A DNA stretch of 64,000 nucleotides, from contig OY725497.1 in assembly GCA_963281255.1 (NCBI GenBank), positions 744,001-808,000 on the forward strand, given 5' to 3'. This document shows positions 1-11,266 of this stretch, piece by piece. This DNA is from Aphrocallistes beatrix (taxonomy: Eukaryota > Porifera > Hexactinellida > Sceptrulophora > Aphrocallistidae). Within the stretch, counting starts at the first letter, position 1. Each line of letters begins with the position of its first letter. The notes under the pieces were generated by a model, which was not told the DNA's origin, searched no databases, and saw nothing but the letters and a program-made list of their open reading frames with translations. A program made the translations under genes and the position numbers.

Positions 1-342
1 ACTCATTTTCAAAACTGGATCGGTAGAATTCGAGGTGAGTGACTGAATCTCGGCTCGTGCTTAATTGAGAGAAAACTTGTTGGAGTTCATGAGTGGTCAG
101 GTTGCGGTATGATAACTTCTTGTTGCGATGAGCAATTGTTGAGTCAGTTATCTCTGTCTCTGTCTCTGTCTCAAACCTACATACATGTGACATAACTATT
201 ACTTACACACAACATCACCTACTTATCGTCTACTACATGAGTATGAAGCCGCTGTACCAGTTTAGAATTGAGGTATAATATCACGGATTCGTGCAACTAG
301 CACTGTTTACGTAAAAACTAGACACAATAAATATCTATTTAA
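1..342. other. Leader of window, no gene seen
   Basis: I see no coding frame or RNA gene here. A short run of TCTCTG repeats lies near 152-172. The last bases (335-342) are a candidate target-site duplication of the element that starts at 343. Confidence 0.4.
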
Positions 343-1057
343 CGGGAACCGGACACTTCCTCCCCAGTTAATGAATGATACTAAATCGCGGACATTTCTC
401 CCCCAAAGTGTTGACATTGATCACCGCTATGTTGAATATTAACAGTTAATAGAATCCACTGAAATTTGTGGTGTTAACAATAACAATTCAAATGCATAAA
501 TTACGATGAATGCGAATAATTTGACCTACTATTACAAATGGAAGTTATCACCAGTACTAAAGGGAAGAAGCAACTAGCGTATGAAGGCTACATTTACGTC
601 TTTCAAAAAATACTTGCATCGGGGATAGATTCTTACGAATGCCAAAGGAGAAGAAACTATGGGTGTAATGCTAGGATTAAGATCTTGGATGATTCAATCG
701 TCGATGCAAATAACGATCACACACATGCTCCTGCGATGAATCATGTGGAAGTTCAAAAGCTGCGTCATGGAATTAAGCGTAAAGCAATAGAATCGCAAGA
801 GACTCCTCAACAAATTATATCATAATTTATCTTTCTGAAATTTCTAGATTATCGTTTGTCGCATAAATTATATGTTAGTTATTCTATTTACTCTAATACT
901 AATGTTAATCAAATAATTAATACATTATTTATAAAGACAGCTGAATATATAAGCAAATACTAGTAACGGGGGGGAAATGTCCTAGGGGAAGTATCATTCA
1001 TTAACTGGGGGGGAAGTGTCCGGGGGGAAATGTCCGGGGGGGAAGTGTCCTAGACCC
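343..1057. mobile_element. MULE-like non-autonomous DNA transposon
   Basis: The two ends are inverted copies. GGACACTTCC followed by a C-rich run and AGTTAATGAATGATACT lies at 351-381, and its reverse complement lies near 992-1020. A further GGACACTTCC/GGACATTTCC motif is repeated inside the right end (1020-1050). The flanks CTATTTAA (335-342) and TTATTTAA (1058-1065) differ at one of 8 positions and look like a target-site duplication. The only open frame inside encodes a FLYWCH zinc finger, a domain known from Mutator-like elements. No transposase is visible, so I read it as non-autonomous. The outer boundary is uncertain by a few bases. Confidence 0.55.
538..825 (+). CDS. FLYWCH-type zinc finger protein inside a transposon
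   Basis: This is a 95-residue frame with an ATG start. It matches the FLYWCH pattern: an N-terminal beta segment ending in LAYEGYIY, then YEC (in place of the usual W-x-C), a second Cys in YGCNARI, and a final HTH pair (DHTHAP). These give the C2H2 zinc ligands. FLYWCH domains bind DNA and are often found in MULE-derived proteins. It lies between inverted repeats at 351-381 and 992-1050, so it probably belongs to the mobile element and is not a host gene. The domain is nearly the whole protein and no catalytic region follows. It may be a remnant of a longer transposase. Confidence 0.6.
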   Translation: MEVITSTKGKKQLAYEGYIYVFQKILASGIDSYECQRRRNYGCNARIKILDDSIVDANNDHTHAPAMNHVEVQKLRHGIKRKAIESQETPQQIIS

Positions 1058-1200
1058 TTATTTAATATTTGGACCAAGAAACTCATTTCCGGTTAAGTCA
1101 TTTTGGGCGGGGAATCCATAAAAACTATGCTAGTAATATCAGAATATACCATATTGGCTGGGAAGCGAATTACTATTCACTTCCCAGCATAGTATATTCT

Positions 1201-1269
1201 GAAGTAACATTAGTAATTACTCCGAAGTAACATTAGTAATTACTCCGAAGTAACATTAGTAATTACCCC
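1201..1269. repeat. 23-bp tandem repeat, three copies
   Basis: Three head-to-tail copies of a 23-bp unit starting GAAGTAACATTAGTAATTAC lie at 1201-1223, 1224-1246 and 1247-1269. The last differs by one base. Just upstream (1160-1192) is a hairpin with arms GCTGGGAAG and CTTCCCAGC. Confidence 0.85.
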
Positions 1270-1362
1270 TAAACCTCGTGATATGTGAAATACAAGATAA
1301 AATGCCAGCAATTATGACGATAGATTGAACTAAATGTATAGCTTGCATACGTTATCATTTAA

Positions 1363-3589
1363 TCATAAAAACTTAACATACTTCTCCCTCAACATGTCTA
1401 CTGAGACTTGTACTTTAGTTTCCATTCCTTTCTGATCTAAACTATTGTCAGAGTGACTGCTCTCACAACTCATCTCATCAATTCTATCGAGCTTGAAGGA
1501 TTGGTTCCGATAGCATCTAGCTGCTGGGGGATCTACAGATTGCGGTTTAAACTGAGGGTGTGGACTCCAAGTATGAGAGCTTGCGTCTTGTGCGAACTCC
1601 TCTAGAAGTGAGGTAGGGATATCCTCCATGTTGCCAGGTGTACAGTTCCTCAGATCTCCGTCCGAACGAGGCCATATTCCAGACTGGAATTCAAATGTAT
1701 CAACAAACTTAGGTTCATCTCGCTTGACAAATTTACCATAATCCATGGTATTTTTCGCCTTTTTAGTACCTAAGCTGGTGTTCGTTAATCCTGGAAGCCT
1801 ATCGTGTGCAATTTCCTGCTTATATTTCTGTTTGAAGCTCACAGCATTAGTGGGAACATCATTCAATGGGACATGCTTAACATTTCTTGTGGACCCCCCT
1901 AACCTCAAGTCTGCTATACCCTCCAATGCCTCTGCACATTCCTCCAACAGGTTCCTGACATTACCAGTCCCCTGTGGAGTGTGGAAAGATGCGTTGGGAG
2001 AAAAGAGACTTCCTTGTGGTATGTAAGTGGCACCGATGTCTGCATCCGTGAGTGAGGAGGTCGACGACCCTCCAGCCCCAAGGCCGCTGTCCTCAGTCGG
2101 ACTGTGCAGACTGGTGGAAGTGTGGGAGTGGAAGGAGGAGAGGAGGGAGGCGAGAGAGGAAGACTTGGAGGGGTTGAGGGGGGTAGGATTCGACCCGCTC
2201 GAGGAGTCGCTGATGAGACGAGATACGTCGCTGAGGGAATCAGAGGTTGGCGTTGAATTGTGACCTTGTTGATGCAACTAAACATTATGTAGTATTAACA
2301 AGCAACTGTATCAAACTAAGAACTATCTACCTAGAAATGTCTGTGTGGTGAAATTTAATTGCTATTTATGGATATACTAACAAGTACTACTTGCAAACAT
2401 TAATAATTTCTTAATACATAATATCCTCCTATGTGCCATATGACCCATATCCAAGGTTTAATTAATAAAATATATCCTCGAGGTAGCTTAATCAGATGGA
2501 ATTGGGTGATATAAATAAATTTAGACTCTGTTAAGAATGCTCAGAAATATGATAGCATTCCCAACCCAACTACTCATCATAGCAGTGCTATTTATCAGTG
2601 GAATATGCAGAGTGAATTCCTTCCAAGATGCAGAGAATGGGAAATCTTCTGAGAAGGGCAAGGTCGCAGTTTTACTGAGATTACAGTGGGAGCCTGGGGA
2701 ATGTCTCGTGCTGAGGCAGTATGAGGAATGTATTGAGGAAAAAGTCGCAGACAAATGGACAATACATGGGCTTTGGAGGGTTGAAGATTGTGAGGAAACA
2801 TATGACCTAAATTTGAGCGCGATAAGCAAAGCGACCATGGATGAGCTCAACAAATACTGGGTTAGTTTCAGGTCAAATGTCAATAATATTCAATTCTGGA
2901 AGAACGAATTCCACAAACATGGTTGCGTAACAAATGGAAAACAAAAAATGTTTTTCGATAAAGCGTTAAGATTATATAAACAGAATGATCCCGTTACCCC
3001 CCTAGAAAAGGCTGGAATCGTACCGGGCAGGAAATATAAGACCGGTGACATAGAGAAGGCACTTCCCGGCCAACAAATCCTCTGCAAGAACGATAACACT
3101 ATTGATGAGATAGAAATCTGCTTTGATAAGGAATTAAATAGTGTTTCCTGTGACAGGGGTTATAATGCTTGTTCAGGAGAGTCAGTATTCTATCCGACCA
3201 AGAAACAGATAGAGGAAGATGCCACTACCAATGCTAATGGAAACACCAAACACTATAGAATCTCGGTCAGAAACTTTTGGTAGAAAAAGAAGCTAAGAAG
3301 ACTCAATGTAGTTAGCTTGTAGAGTGTTTGTAAACTAATTTAATCTAAACTTTTGTTATGTTACCTGTGTGAGAACTTTATGGAGCTCTTTGATCGCTCC
3401 TTCCCTTTCAGCCATTGCCTTATCTCTCTCCAGCATACACGAGTAGTAGAGCTTAGCGTAATAGTTCCTCTTACTGATCGCCTTGCTAAGCTTCTTCTCC
3501 AGCAGATCATTCTCTTTGAGAGCACGTTCCAACTCGGAGTCAGTGCTAGAGGATCGATAGAGCTGTGGTTGCATATTTTGGCTAATCAT
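1363..3589 (-). CDS. Two-exon coiled-coil / Ser-rich protein, function unknown
   Basis: I join two minus-strand exons: 3589-3365 (ATG start, 75 codons) and 2277-1363 (304 codons plus stop). The first ends CAG|GTAACA and the second begins after TTTAG, both in phase 0, giving about 379 residues. Exon 1 is a charged coiled coil (repeated ELERALKEND, LERDKAMAEREG-type heptads), loosely like the coiled coils of DLG5/CARMA scaffolds. Exon 2 is Ser/Thr/Pro-rich and low in complexity, with a short leucine-rich stretch (LLEECAEALEGIADL). I do not recognise the family. The exon 2 frame has no ATG near its start, which supports an upstream exon. The 1087-bp intron contains a complete RNase T2 gene on the other strand. 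The join is a prediction and needs a transcript. Confidence 0.5.
2537..3283 (+). CDS. Secreted ribonuclease T2
   Basis: This is a 248-residue single-exon protein. A signal peptide (about residues 1-28, hydrophobic LLIIAVLFISG) directs it to the secretory/lysosomal route. CAS I is KWTIHGLW with His77. CAS II is FWKNEFHKHGC with Glu124, Lys127 and His128. The first His of the usual H-E-W in CAS II is Asn123, a position generally less critical than the two catalytic histidines. RNase T2 enzymes cut single-stranded RNA through 2',3'-cyclic phosphates. Several Cys (57, 65, 85, 130) suggest disulfides. Length is typical of the family. The gene is wholly inside the intron of the minus-strand coiled-coil gene and is one of few plus-strand genes in the window. 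Confidence 0.88.
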   Translation: MLRNMIAFPTQLLIIAVLFISGICRVNSFQDAENGKSSEKGKVAVLLRLQWEPGECLVLRQYEECIEEKVADKWTIHGLWRVEDCEETYDLNLSAISKATMDELNKYWVSFRSNVNNIQFWKNEFHKHGCVTNGKQKMFFDKALRLYKQNDPVTPLEKAGIVPGRKYKTGDIEKALPGQQILCKNDNTIDEIEICFDKELNSVSCDRGYNACSGESVFYPTKKQIEEDATTNANGNTKHYRISVRNFW

Positions 3590-4991
3590 AGAAAGGAAAA
3601 GTTATTCAAGATCCTAGCTAAGATTTATTTCCGTCACTCTGGTCATTTCTGAATAGAAAGTAATAACCTTTTTATCATTTATAAAAAAGTGTCATTTCTA
3701 AAAATATACCTTAAATACGTAGATAAGTGGTTAATGTTTTCTAGGTGGCCAGGCAAACAAGAATTAAGGAATTTCAGAGTGGAAAAAGGGAGACATAGCA
3801 TTCGTTCTTCACATGATCATAGCTTTAAAAATAATTCTCACAAGGAAACACCTCTTTTACAAGGGCCATCGCATAGCGATCCCAGATAGAATACGGACAG
3901 TTCGCTACATGAATAGTTCACTACATGCCGCGTTCTAGTTTGACGAAATTTTAAAGTAACTGGAAACGTTAAAAATAAGTTCAATAAAGTTTTGATCAAG
4001 ATAGCATGCTTAGTCATCTAAGTATTGCAACTGTGTTGTGGCAGGAGTGCACTACGGTCTGTTCATATTTTGTCTTAAGAACTGTTTTATTTGTAAATCA
4101 TCCACCTTAAAAGTCCTTTGTGCATTCAATTTTTTTTTTTACTTTAAATAGATATTCTTTACATTATTTTCAAATCAAGCCGCTATATAAAGAGATAGTG
4201 CATATTGCACGTAGATTATTACATCAGAATATTTCTTGGTTTAGAATCACATGCATGAACTTAGAATTAGTACATTACTATTGTTGCTAAAAATAATTTG
4301 ATTTGCTTACTCTAATAGGTAGAATATGATATGCAAGTTGTATGTACTATACCTCCTCAAGACAACTCGCAAATTTGGTCTTCGTTCATAAAAATAAGCT
4401 TTCAAATCTATCCATTGGGACGCTTCTATTCTTCCTACACAAGGCAGGCGCGATCGATCAGGATGACCCTGTTTATTTGGAATTACGTAGATATAATTTG
4501 TTGGAATAGAGATGGAATATTTTCAAATAATACTACAAAGTGCATATAAATTATCAAAATAGTTCCATAAGCTCAATTTTCAATCTTATCTTCCCCAAAA
4601 CACAATCTTGCGAGCTAACAGCCATAAGATTCCGCTCAAAGTGGAATTTATTCGGATTAGTACAAGGTTATTCCAACTTTTCTTCACCAAATAGGAAATA
4701 CTTTGTACAAATTCTCGGTGCGGAACAATAACATTATTATTTAAATTCTGCCTTATAAGAGGATTCCTCCAAGTTGGAAGGTAATGAGATAGAGAATTTT
4801 GTAATGGGAATACACTCACACACGTATTACTCAACTATCACAACAAATTGATAGTTCTAGCAATGAAAATAAGGAAATAAGTATATACAAAACCACTCTA
4901 CAATCTAACTTATCTAACTATCATAACACAATAGAATAATACAACAAGATCTAATAAATAGCAATTGTGAGTAGATCTACAACCTCTCCAC
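3590..4991. other. Intergenic, nothing recognised
   Basis: This stretch is AT-rich and has only short frames without domain signal. A T-run lies at 4131-4140. I found no RNA gene or repeat copy. Confidence 0.4.
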
Positions 4992-7320
4992 TCAGTTCTT
5001 CTTCCATATCCTCACACAAGAATCGTACCCCGTGGACATAATATTCTCACCAACCCACTGCAACCCCTTGATAACGCTGCCAGGATGAGCTCGGTCAATG
5101 ATCGTCTTCTCAATCGGGTCTCCGAACTCGTAGACCTGGATGTGAGAGTCTAGGCCGCCGCAAGCGATGCGCTTTGAGTCTGGCGACCACTCGATGTAAG
5201 AAACACGAGCATTCGCTCGCGTTAAACTCGCCACTTCCTTGAATCCATCCTTCGGATCTAAAATCAGAACGTCCTTTCCAGCGGTCACTGCGAGGGATAG
5301 GGCGTTTGGAGAATATCGCACCATATCCCCCACGTCTCTCAGCTCCTCGGTCACGTGCGCTTCATCCAGTTTCCCATCTTCTCCGTATTTGTACACATGC
5401 ACCTTCTTGTCTTTGCCGAGTAGAGCCAGCTGTTTCGTTTCATCATTGAAACTGGCAGAGATTCCTTCGAAAGGAATTGGAATGGTGTTCTGAATCCCGT
5501 CGTTCTTAACCACAGTCAGGTGGTTGTTACAAGTCACAAATATAACACCTGGAAACGAAATAAATGATGTATGATAGAACTAAACTATTCAAATAACCTA
5601 GAGGGCTCTCCTACTCATTAGAAATTCGTTCGTGGCCCAATTAAATGAGAGTATGATAGCTATATTTTTTAGGAACAGTGGATAGGAGTACATCTTATCT
5701 GTTAAAACTCAATGTTTTTTTTGTTTGTGCGAGTTGATTCAAGAATTGGAAGGTGCTAGGAATACGAAATTTGGCATACAGGTAAATAATCATTACAAAG
5801 GAGTTATTGATTTTAAATTAATTTAAAGCAAGCGAAGCGCTCTTGTATCCGATAAAGTTCCTAACTCACCATCCTTGGAAATTGCAATATCTCGAGAATC
5901 ACTCTCCAAAGGTAAAGCCAGAGGTGTGAACTGGTCCTCATTGATATCCAGACACCGCAGAGTCCTCTCTATCCCCGCACTATATATCCTATCCTTGTAC
6001 CGCACGGACCGGTCCACCTGACTCGAGTGTCCTGTACCCTTACACTCTTCAATGCTGAAGGCTGTAGGGTTCCACCTTAGACACTTCCCTTCATAGCTAG
6101 TCGTGTAGAACTTAGAGTTATCATCGCTAGTAGTGAGAGTATTGATGTTCTTTTCATGGCCTTTAATGACACGGAACGGATGCTCTGGGTTATTCTTGTC
6201 CAGGTAGTTGATGTTACCGTTCACGCTTACAGAGAGCAGGAAGTCTCCAGCCCAGAGGCAAGAACCCTAGCATGGCATGCATTACAATTGAGTTCTCGCT
6301 TAGTGAGGTGTTGAATTCATGAGGAATCTTACCTGCATGTCATCTGGCTTCCGGTCTCCCATTTTGAAGGTCGTGACGCATTGGTTCGCCTCCACATCCC
6401 ACAGTTTCACCGTCCGATCACTAGAGGACGTGAGGAGCTGTGCACCGGATGGACTCCAGCAGACATTAGTCACACCCATCGCATGCGATTTGTCCCCACC
6501 CAGGCAGGCGACCGCATCTCCGTCCTTCCCCTCGAATAGCATCACCTTCCCGTCCGAGCTAGCTGAACAGAACAAGTTTCCGTCTGGAGAGTAACGAACC
6601 TAATCAAAGACAGAATTAGTAATACTTTCCGATTATGTGAGTTGTCATGAATTAATGAGTCTACCTGGTTGACGAAGTTCGTATGCTCCTTGATCTGACG
6701 CTTGAGTTTGAATGGGGGCCCTTCGTACAAGTTCACTAAGTGGTCTTCACTTCCGGTCACAATCCTGTACGGTCGTATAGGTCGAAACGAGATAGAATTC
6801 CCCGCCTTCATATGCCCCACCATATTTCCTACAGAGCTACCAGTGTCCCACATAAAAGCGTGCACTACCTTCTCATTGCCCTCCCCGGCTACCGCAATGC
6901 GGGTACTTTCTGAATTCCATGCGATGTCTTTGATCGCGCCTCCTAACTGCTTCCCTTCGTATTTGGACAGATGTTCTGGCTGTGTGGCGTCCCATACAAT
7001 CACCTAGACGGATATTGTAATTATGAACAGTTCTTCACTGCAACTAGATCTCGACTCAAATCCTCGATACTTACCTTTCCAATGACATCACCAGAACAAA
7101 TGAAATTGCCGGAAGGTGCGTAAGCTGCAACTGTGGTAGCATTCTGGTGTCCGTGGTAAGATTCGCAGATTTCAGGCTGGGCAAGGTCGCGAATAAAAAT
7201 AGAATTTCCATGCGCATACAATATTTTTTTCCCCTTTGGGTCTGCGTTCATGGTGAAGCAAGTCCCACGAGTTAGCTTGGGGGCAGGCGCATAGAGGCTT
7301 TTCAGAGCATACGTTGTCAT
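4992..7320 (-). CDS. WDR1: WDR1 / actin-interacting protein 1 (AIP1)
   Basis: Five exons: 7320-7075, 7003-6665, 6599-6333, 6266-5870 and 5548-4992. All junctions are GT-AG and they sum to 602 codons including stop (601 residues; animal WDR1 is about 606). The ATG is at 7320; in-frame sequence further upstream has no ATG. Recognisable AIP1 stretches are YAPSGNFICSGDV, KDIAWNSESTRIAVAGEG, the EGPPFKLK motif, INYLDKNNPEHP and the C-terminal YDSCVRIWKKN. WDR1 folds as two seven-bladed WD40 propellers and helps cofilin disassemble actin filaments in the cytoplasm. Introns are short (66-72 bp) except the last (321 bp), which holds part of a dispersed repeat. Family assignment is firm; exon ends are read by eye. 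Confidence 0.93.
5549..5869. repeat. Dispersed-repeat sequence in WDR1 intron 4
   Basis: This intron shares the spaced motif TTTGTTTGTG, AATTGATGAAGAATTGG-like and GGCATACAGG/GGCATGTAGG with sequence at 28669-28740. It ends with a copy of the GCAAGCGAAGCGC motif (5827-5841) seen at five other places in the window. Confidence 0.5.
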
Positions 7321-8526
7321 CGTTCTATTGATTTTAATTTGCAAATAAAGTAATACTTACGTATGAGAAAGTCGAGTAATTTAAGATGCAAAGAATCAGT
7401 ATAATTTATAGGGAGCAGTTATACTCTGTAAATGGCACACATCTGTGCGAGGCTTGCAAAATGACAATATGCCCATAAATGGAAACAAAATATGGAAAAC
7501 TAAAATAGGATGCCAGGCTATAAAGCAAAAGTATCAATGATGTATCGTGACGAATGTATATTGGTGTATCAAATTCCTTATTTGGTAAGATGCACCCTAA
7601 AAGTGCAGAACATTACCAAATTGGGAAATTCAAAAAATTGGTTAAAATAATCATCGAAGTTTACTCGTTAGTGAGGATATTAGATTTAGTAGTGAGTACA
7701 AATCATAATCTTTAATTATTGAAAACAAGTGCATTGATGAATAGGGATGGACACATTAGCTTTCAGTACAGTTGTAGAATAAACTGGACGATTAGAACTC
7801 GGTTTTGGTTAATAAATGCGCCGCTGAGCTAACTTAGAGATACCAAAAGAAAAATGAATGTGTGATCTTCAAACTGTAATTATAAGATAGAGGGCTGTTT
7901 AAATGGAAATTAAAATGGTTTCATGACTGAGGTATTAAATAAGTCGCATCAAAAGGAAGAACTGGGATACAGTGAAGATCTATTTTTACGAACCAGCAAC
8001 ATTAGTCAATTATTATGAACGTTAACCCCGGGAGTCTGCTGGTCACAATTGGACATTATGCATAGGATTCATGTAAATAATCTCAGTTCGAAACCCTTGG
8101 AATATTATTCGATTATTGAAAAATATGGGTTTATTCCAAATTTCAGCCTAAAGAACATTATGTTGGATAGGAAATGAAATCGTAAACACCACTGAGTTCC
8201 AGCATAATATTATAAATGCTGGTATCGCTGACACAGATGAGTCACAGAATTCATTTTCTATCCTACATAATTCTTGGCAATAGTCCGTTCGAAATGATCT
8301 ATATTCACATTAAAAGTTCTTAAAATAAAAAATGCAATAATCTCAGACAGTTTGGACGTATAAAGTATCCATGAGCTATGCAGCAGAGCATAAAAACAAC
8401 AAACACATCAGAATTGAATAAACAAAATATTCATGAAATTAGAAAACATCCATCCGATTAGCAAATGAATACAAACAAAAGCTGCGAACATGAAATGAAA
8501 GAAAAACGTATACAAACTCAAAGTAA
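7321..8526. other. Intergenic between WDR1 and IKK-like gene
   Basis: No coding frame is supported. A small hairpin lies at 7580-7621 (arms ATTTGGTAA and TTACCAAAT). Otherwise I see only AT-rich sequence. Confidence 0.4.
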
Positions 8527-10803
8527 TCAAGTATCAGGGGCTTCTAAAGTATTTCCTTGCTCGATTTCCTGACGGAAAGATCTGACCTGATTAAAGAAAT
8601 TCTCACATTGATTATACGTATCCTCTAAACTGGTAAAAGTGTCGCTTAGAGACACATCCTGCTCCGACCAGGGGATATCGAGACTGACGTGCGGGGAGTC
8701 GACTACGTTCAACCTCAACCCTTTCTTCAGGATCGAATCAAATGATGAGTTGTAGGCTTTGAGGAACTTGCTGTTAAGATTGCAAAGAAAATCCTTCTGA
8801 ATCAACCCCATTGTGCGATCGAAATCGTACTGATGGTCTCTGATGGATCGATTGAGAGCGATGCACTCAAGAAAGAAGGCCTGCATCTCTACATACCGCG
8901 AATTGATGAAGTCAATATAATCGTTAATGTCGGTAGCTAGCCTTGTGCCGTTGGTGTAGTAAGTACGATCGGAAATCTCCATGAGGAGACGCACCACACT
9001 TTGAAGGTGTAAAAACCGCATTTGCAGCTCCTTAATGTACCCCTGACAGGGGTGCTTCGCAATTAACTCCTTGGATCGAGTAATGGTTCCAGCTGCAGAC
9101 TTGAAGTGGTCAGTATCGATCGCGTGCATCTCAGGAAGGAGAGAGTTTATCATAGATTTCAATTCACTCCACAGATGAATCGAGTTCTGAATGGAAGGAA
9201 CTTGATCTGGGTCGGCGCTACGTAACAAGCTCTCCAGCTCCTTAAGCGTAGTCTGCACCATGCTATCTTGGATAAACGAGCATCGGGAGTAGACGGTTTC
9301 CGTAGACACACGTAAATTGTGTTCTAAATCCGTCATCTCTTCTAAGTGTAGCTCTAAATAGTGCTGCAGCGATACGCCCGCTTTCAAGAAGGTGAGGACC
9401 TCCTGAGTTCGCTTGTATACGAACTCGAAGACAGGATTCACTATGAAGCTGAATCGAGCTCCATCGATCGCTGAGAAGTCTTGCTCCAGTAGAGTGACGA
9501 TGGAAGAAGAAGTCTCTAGTGAGAGCATAGGAGCCTTACCGATGTGTGTGGTGGGCAGGATGTAGATCTCCCCGGTGTACTTGTTAGAGAGGCACTGGTC
9601 GACTGACCCTTCAATTTGTATCAGTTTCCCTTCGTTGCACAGGATTATCATGTTACTGAGGTCCCCAATCTCCCGACTGATACGCTCTATCACTCTGGAC
9701 ATGTTTTCCCCAGCAGAACACTCGTAGAACTTGGATCGCAGTTCGTGGAGGAGGGACACCTTCACGTACCTGGTGGAGAGGATACTGTCTAGACGAGCGG
9801 GCCAATCACACTCCATGACATTGTGCCCTTTGTCCCTGCCTCCTCTCGTCATCGGGTCCTTATCGAGCATGAAGGTCAGAAATTCAGCGATAGCTTGCGC
9901 GTATGGCTCATCGAGCTGGTTCGGACAGAGCAGCTGTGTTGAGTAAATAATATTTTCCTCTTTATTCGTGAATATACAGATGTCCTTTTTCTCCTTCTCC
10001 TTCACCCACTGTAGCCACTCCATCCCGGTCATGTTAGGGACAAAAGGCCGCGTTCCACAGATCAGCTCAAAAGTGACAACGCCAAACGCCCAAAGATCGA
10101 CTGAACTATTTGGAGTTGAGGACTCTTCGACAGAAGTTCCTGGCATTCTGAATCCCACCTCCAGCATTTCCGGTGGGAAGTACTGCATTGTGCCTACAAA
10201 GGATTGAAAATTACTTTGATTCGTGAATTGCATCGCGAATCCAAGGTCAACCAGTTTGAAAGCGACCGAGTTCGGAGCTTCTGACTTGATTAGAATATTC
10301 TCGGGTTTGATATCTCTATGGATGATATTCTGCTTGTGGAGATAGCGTAGAGCGGATGAAACGTTGCTGAGGAACAGCAGGACCAGGGATTGAGAAGCGC
10401 CGAACACATTCTCACTCTGCTTTATCATCTTTCTAAGGTCTCCGTTATTGCAGTACTCCATGCAAATAACTCCACAGCCCATATGAGCTTGAGGATTCAC
10501 AAACCCGGGTGGTTGTTTATAATAGGCCACAATGTTTGGATGCGTTATTTGCTGCAGCAGCTGCTCCTCTCTCAAGTTTCTGACTAGAATAGCGTGGTCG
10601 GCATTCCTATCATAGAACTTGACGGCCATCACTTGACTATCATCGTCAACTCGTTCCCAGAGAGAGACCCGACCAAATGAACCTTGACCCAGGTGTTGCT
10701 TCTCTTCCCAAAGGGGTTGTTCTGAGGATAACATCCGCTGAGGTCCGCTCATTCTTCTCCTCGTATCTGGGTAGTTGGGCGGGAGAAGAGAAATGTCAGC
10801 CAT
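8527..10803 (-). CDS. IkB kinase (IKK alpha/beta-type) Ser/Thr kinase
   Basis: This is a 758-residue single-exon kinase. The kinase domain spans about residues 33-340: Gly loop GQGSFGRV, ATP-binding Lys62 (AVKFYD), catalytic HRDIKPEN (Asp164), DLG at 186-188 and an activation loop with Ser197 and Ser201 in the S-x-x-x-S-F-V-G arrangement of IKK alpha/beta. MEYCNNGDLRK and DPMTRGG are also IKK-like. A ubiquitin-like region (about 345-420) and a long helical dimerisation region follow. I see no NEMO-binding motif (LDWSWL-like) at the C-terminus. IKKs phosphorylate IkB to free NF-kB; a TBK1-like role is less likely from the activation loop. A paralogue lies 2 kb upstream, beyond TIPRL. A YAG lies 2 nt before the ATG. 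Confidence 0.87.
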   Translation of the reverse strand: MADISLLPPNYPDTRRRMSGPQRMLSSEQPLWEEKQHLGQGSFGRVSLWERVDDDSQVMAVKFYDRNADHAILVRNLREEQLLQQITHPNIVAYYKQPPGFVNPQAHMGCGVICMEYCNNGDLRKMIKQSENVFGASQSLVLLFLSNVSSALRYLHKQNIIHRDIKPENILIKSEAPNSVAFKLVDLGFAMQFTNQSNFQSFVGTMQYFPPEMLEVGFRMPGTSVEESSTPNSSVDLWAFGVVTFELICGTRPFVPNMTGMEWLQWVKEKEKKDICIFTNKEENIIYSTQLLCPNQLDEPYAQAIAEFLTFMLDKDPMTRGGRDKGHNVMECDWPARLDSILSTRYVKVSLLHELRSKFYECSAGENMSRVIERISREIGDLSNMIILCNEGKLIQIEGSVDQCLSNKYTGEIYILPTTHIGKAPMLSLETSSSIVTLLEQDFSAIDGARFSFIVNPVFEFVYKRTQEVLTFLKAGVSLQHYLELHLEEMTDLEHNLRVSTETVYSRCSFIQDSMVQTTLKELESLLRSADPDQVPSIQNSIHLWSELKSMINSLLPEMHAIDTDHFKSAAGTITRSKELIAKHPCQGYIKELQMRFLHLQSVVRLLMEISDRTYYTNGTRLATDINDYIDFINSRYVEMQAFFLECIALNRSIRDHQYDFDRTMGLIQKDFLCNLNSKFLKAYNSSFDSILKKGLRLNVVDSPHVSLDIPWSEQDVSLSDTFTSLEDTYNQCENFFNQVRSFRQEIEQGNTLEAPDT

Positions 10804-11266
10804 AGCTAGAACAAGTTATGCGCGAATGAGAAAAAAGAAAATAAATGGAAAACGTACGAATATGTGGCAGTGATTCTCAACCTGGGAACCACAAAGTTTC
10901 ACGAGATCCACAAGATCTAGTTTGTATTATGGACATTTCAAGCTTCATTTAAATAAAAGGTAGTTGAGTAAGCCAAAATGAATCTTCGTATAAAACATCA
11001 CGTACACACACATCCTAAAAGTACAATGCATTGAATGCATTGAGTTAGTAGTCTTGTTTTGAATATAACTGAGCTTATATATATATACCTTTTTGTCCCC
11101 ACAAAAGTCATTTTGAATACTTAAATTTCACTGTGGTCCATATGACACGACAGTGTGACGATAATTTCATTATTTTCATGCACACAGTCGAAAGCTACAT
11201 TGGGGAAATACATCCAGTATCAACACATGTGCCTTTATCCTACAAAACTAGTCATGTTTCATTCAT
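10804..11266. other. Intergenic with a hAT-like end
   Basis: No gene seen. From 10868 the sequence CAGTGATTCTCAACCTGGGA reads like a hAT terminal repeat. I could not find its matching right end or a target duplication, so it is at most a fragment. Confidence 0.35.

Noticed and set aside
1745..2285. Frames on both strands overlapping the Ser-rich exon
   Set aside because: They are shadows of the minus-strand exon 2277-1363 and have low-complexity compositions without domains.
8527..10803. TBK1/IKK-epsilon identity for the first kinase
   Set aside because: The S-x-x-x-S-F-V-G activation loop, MEYCNNGDLRK and RGG segments fit IKK alpha/beta better than TBK1.
10868..11200. Complete hAT element beginning CAGTGATTCTCAACC
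   Set aside because: No matching right end or 8-bp duplication could be found, so only a fragment is noted.
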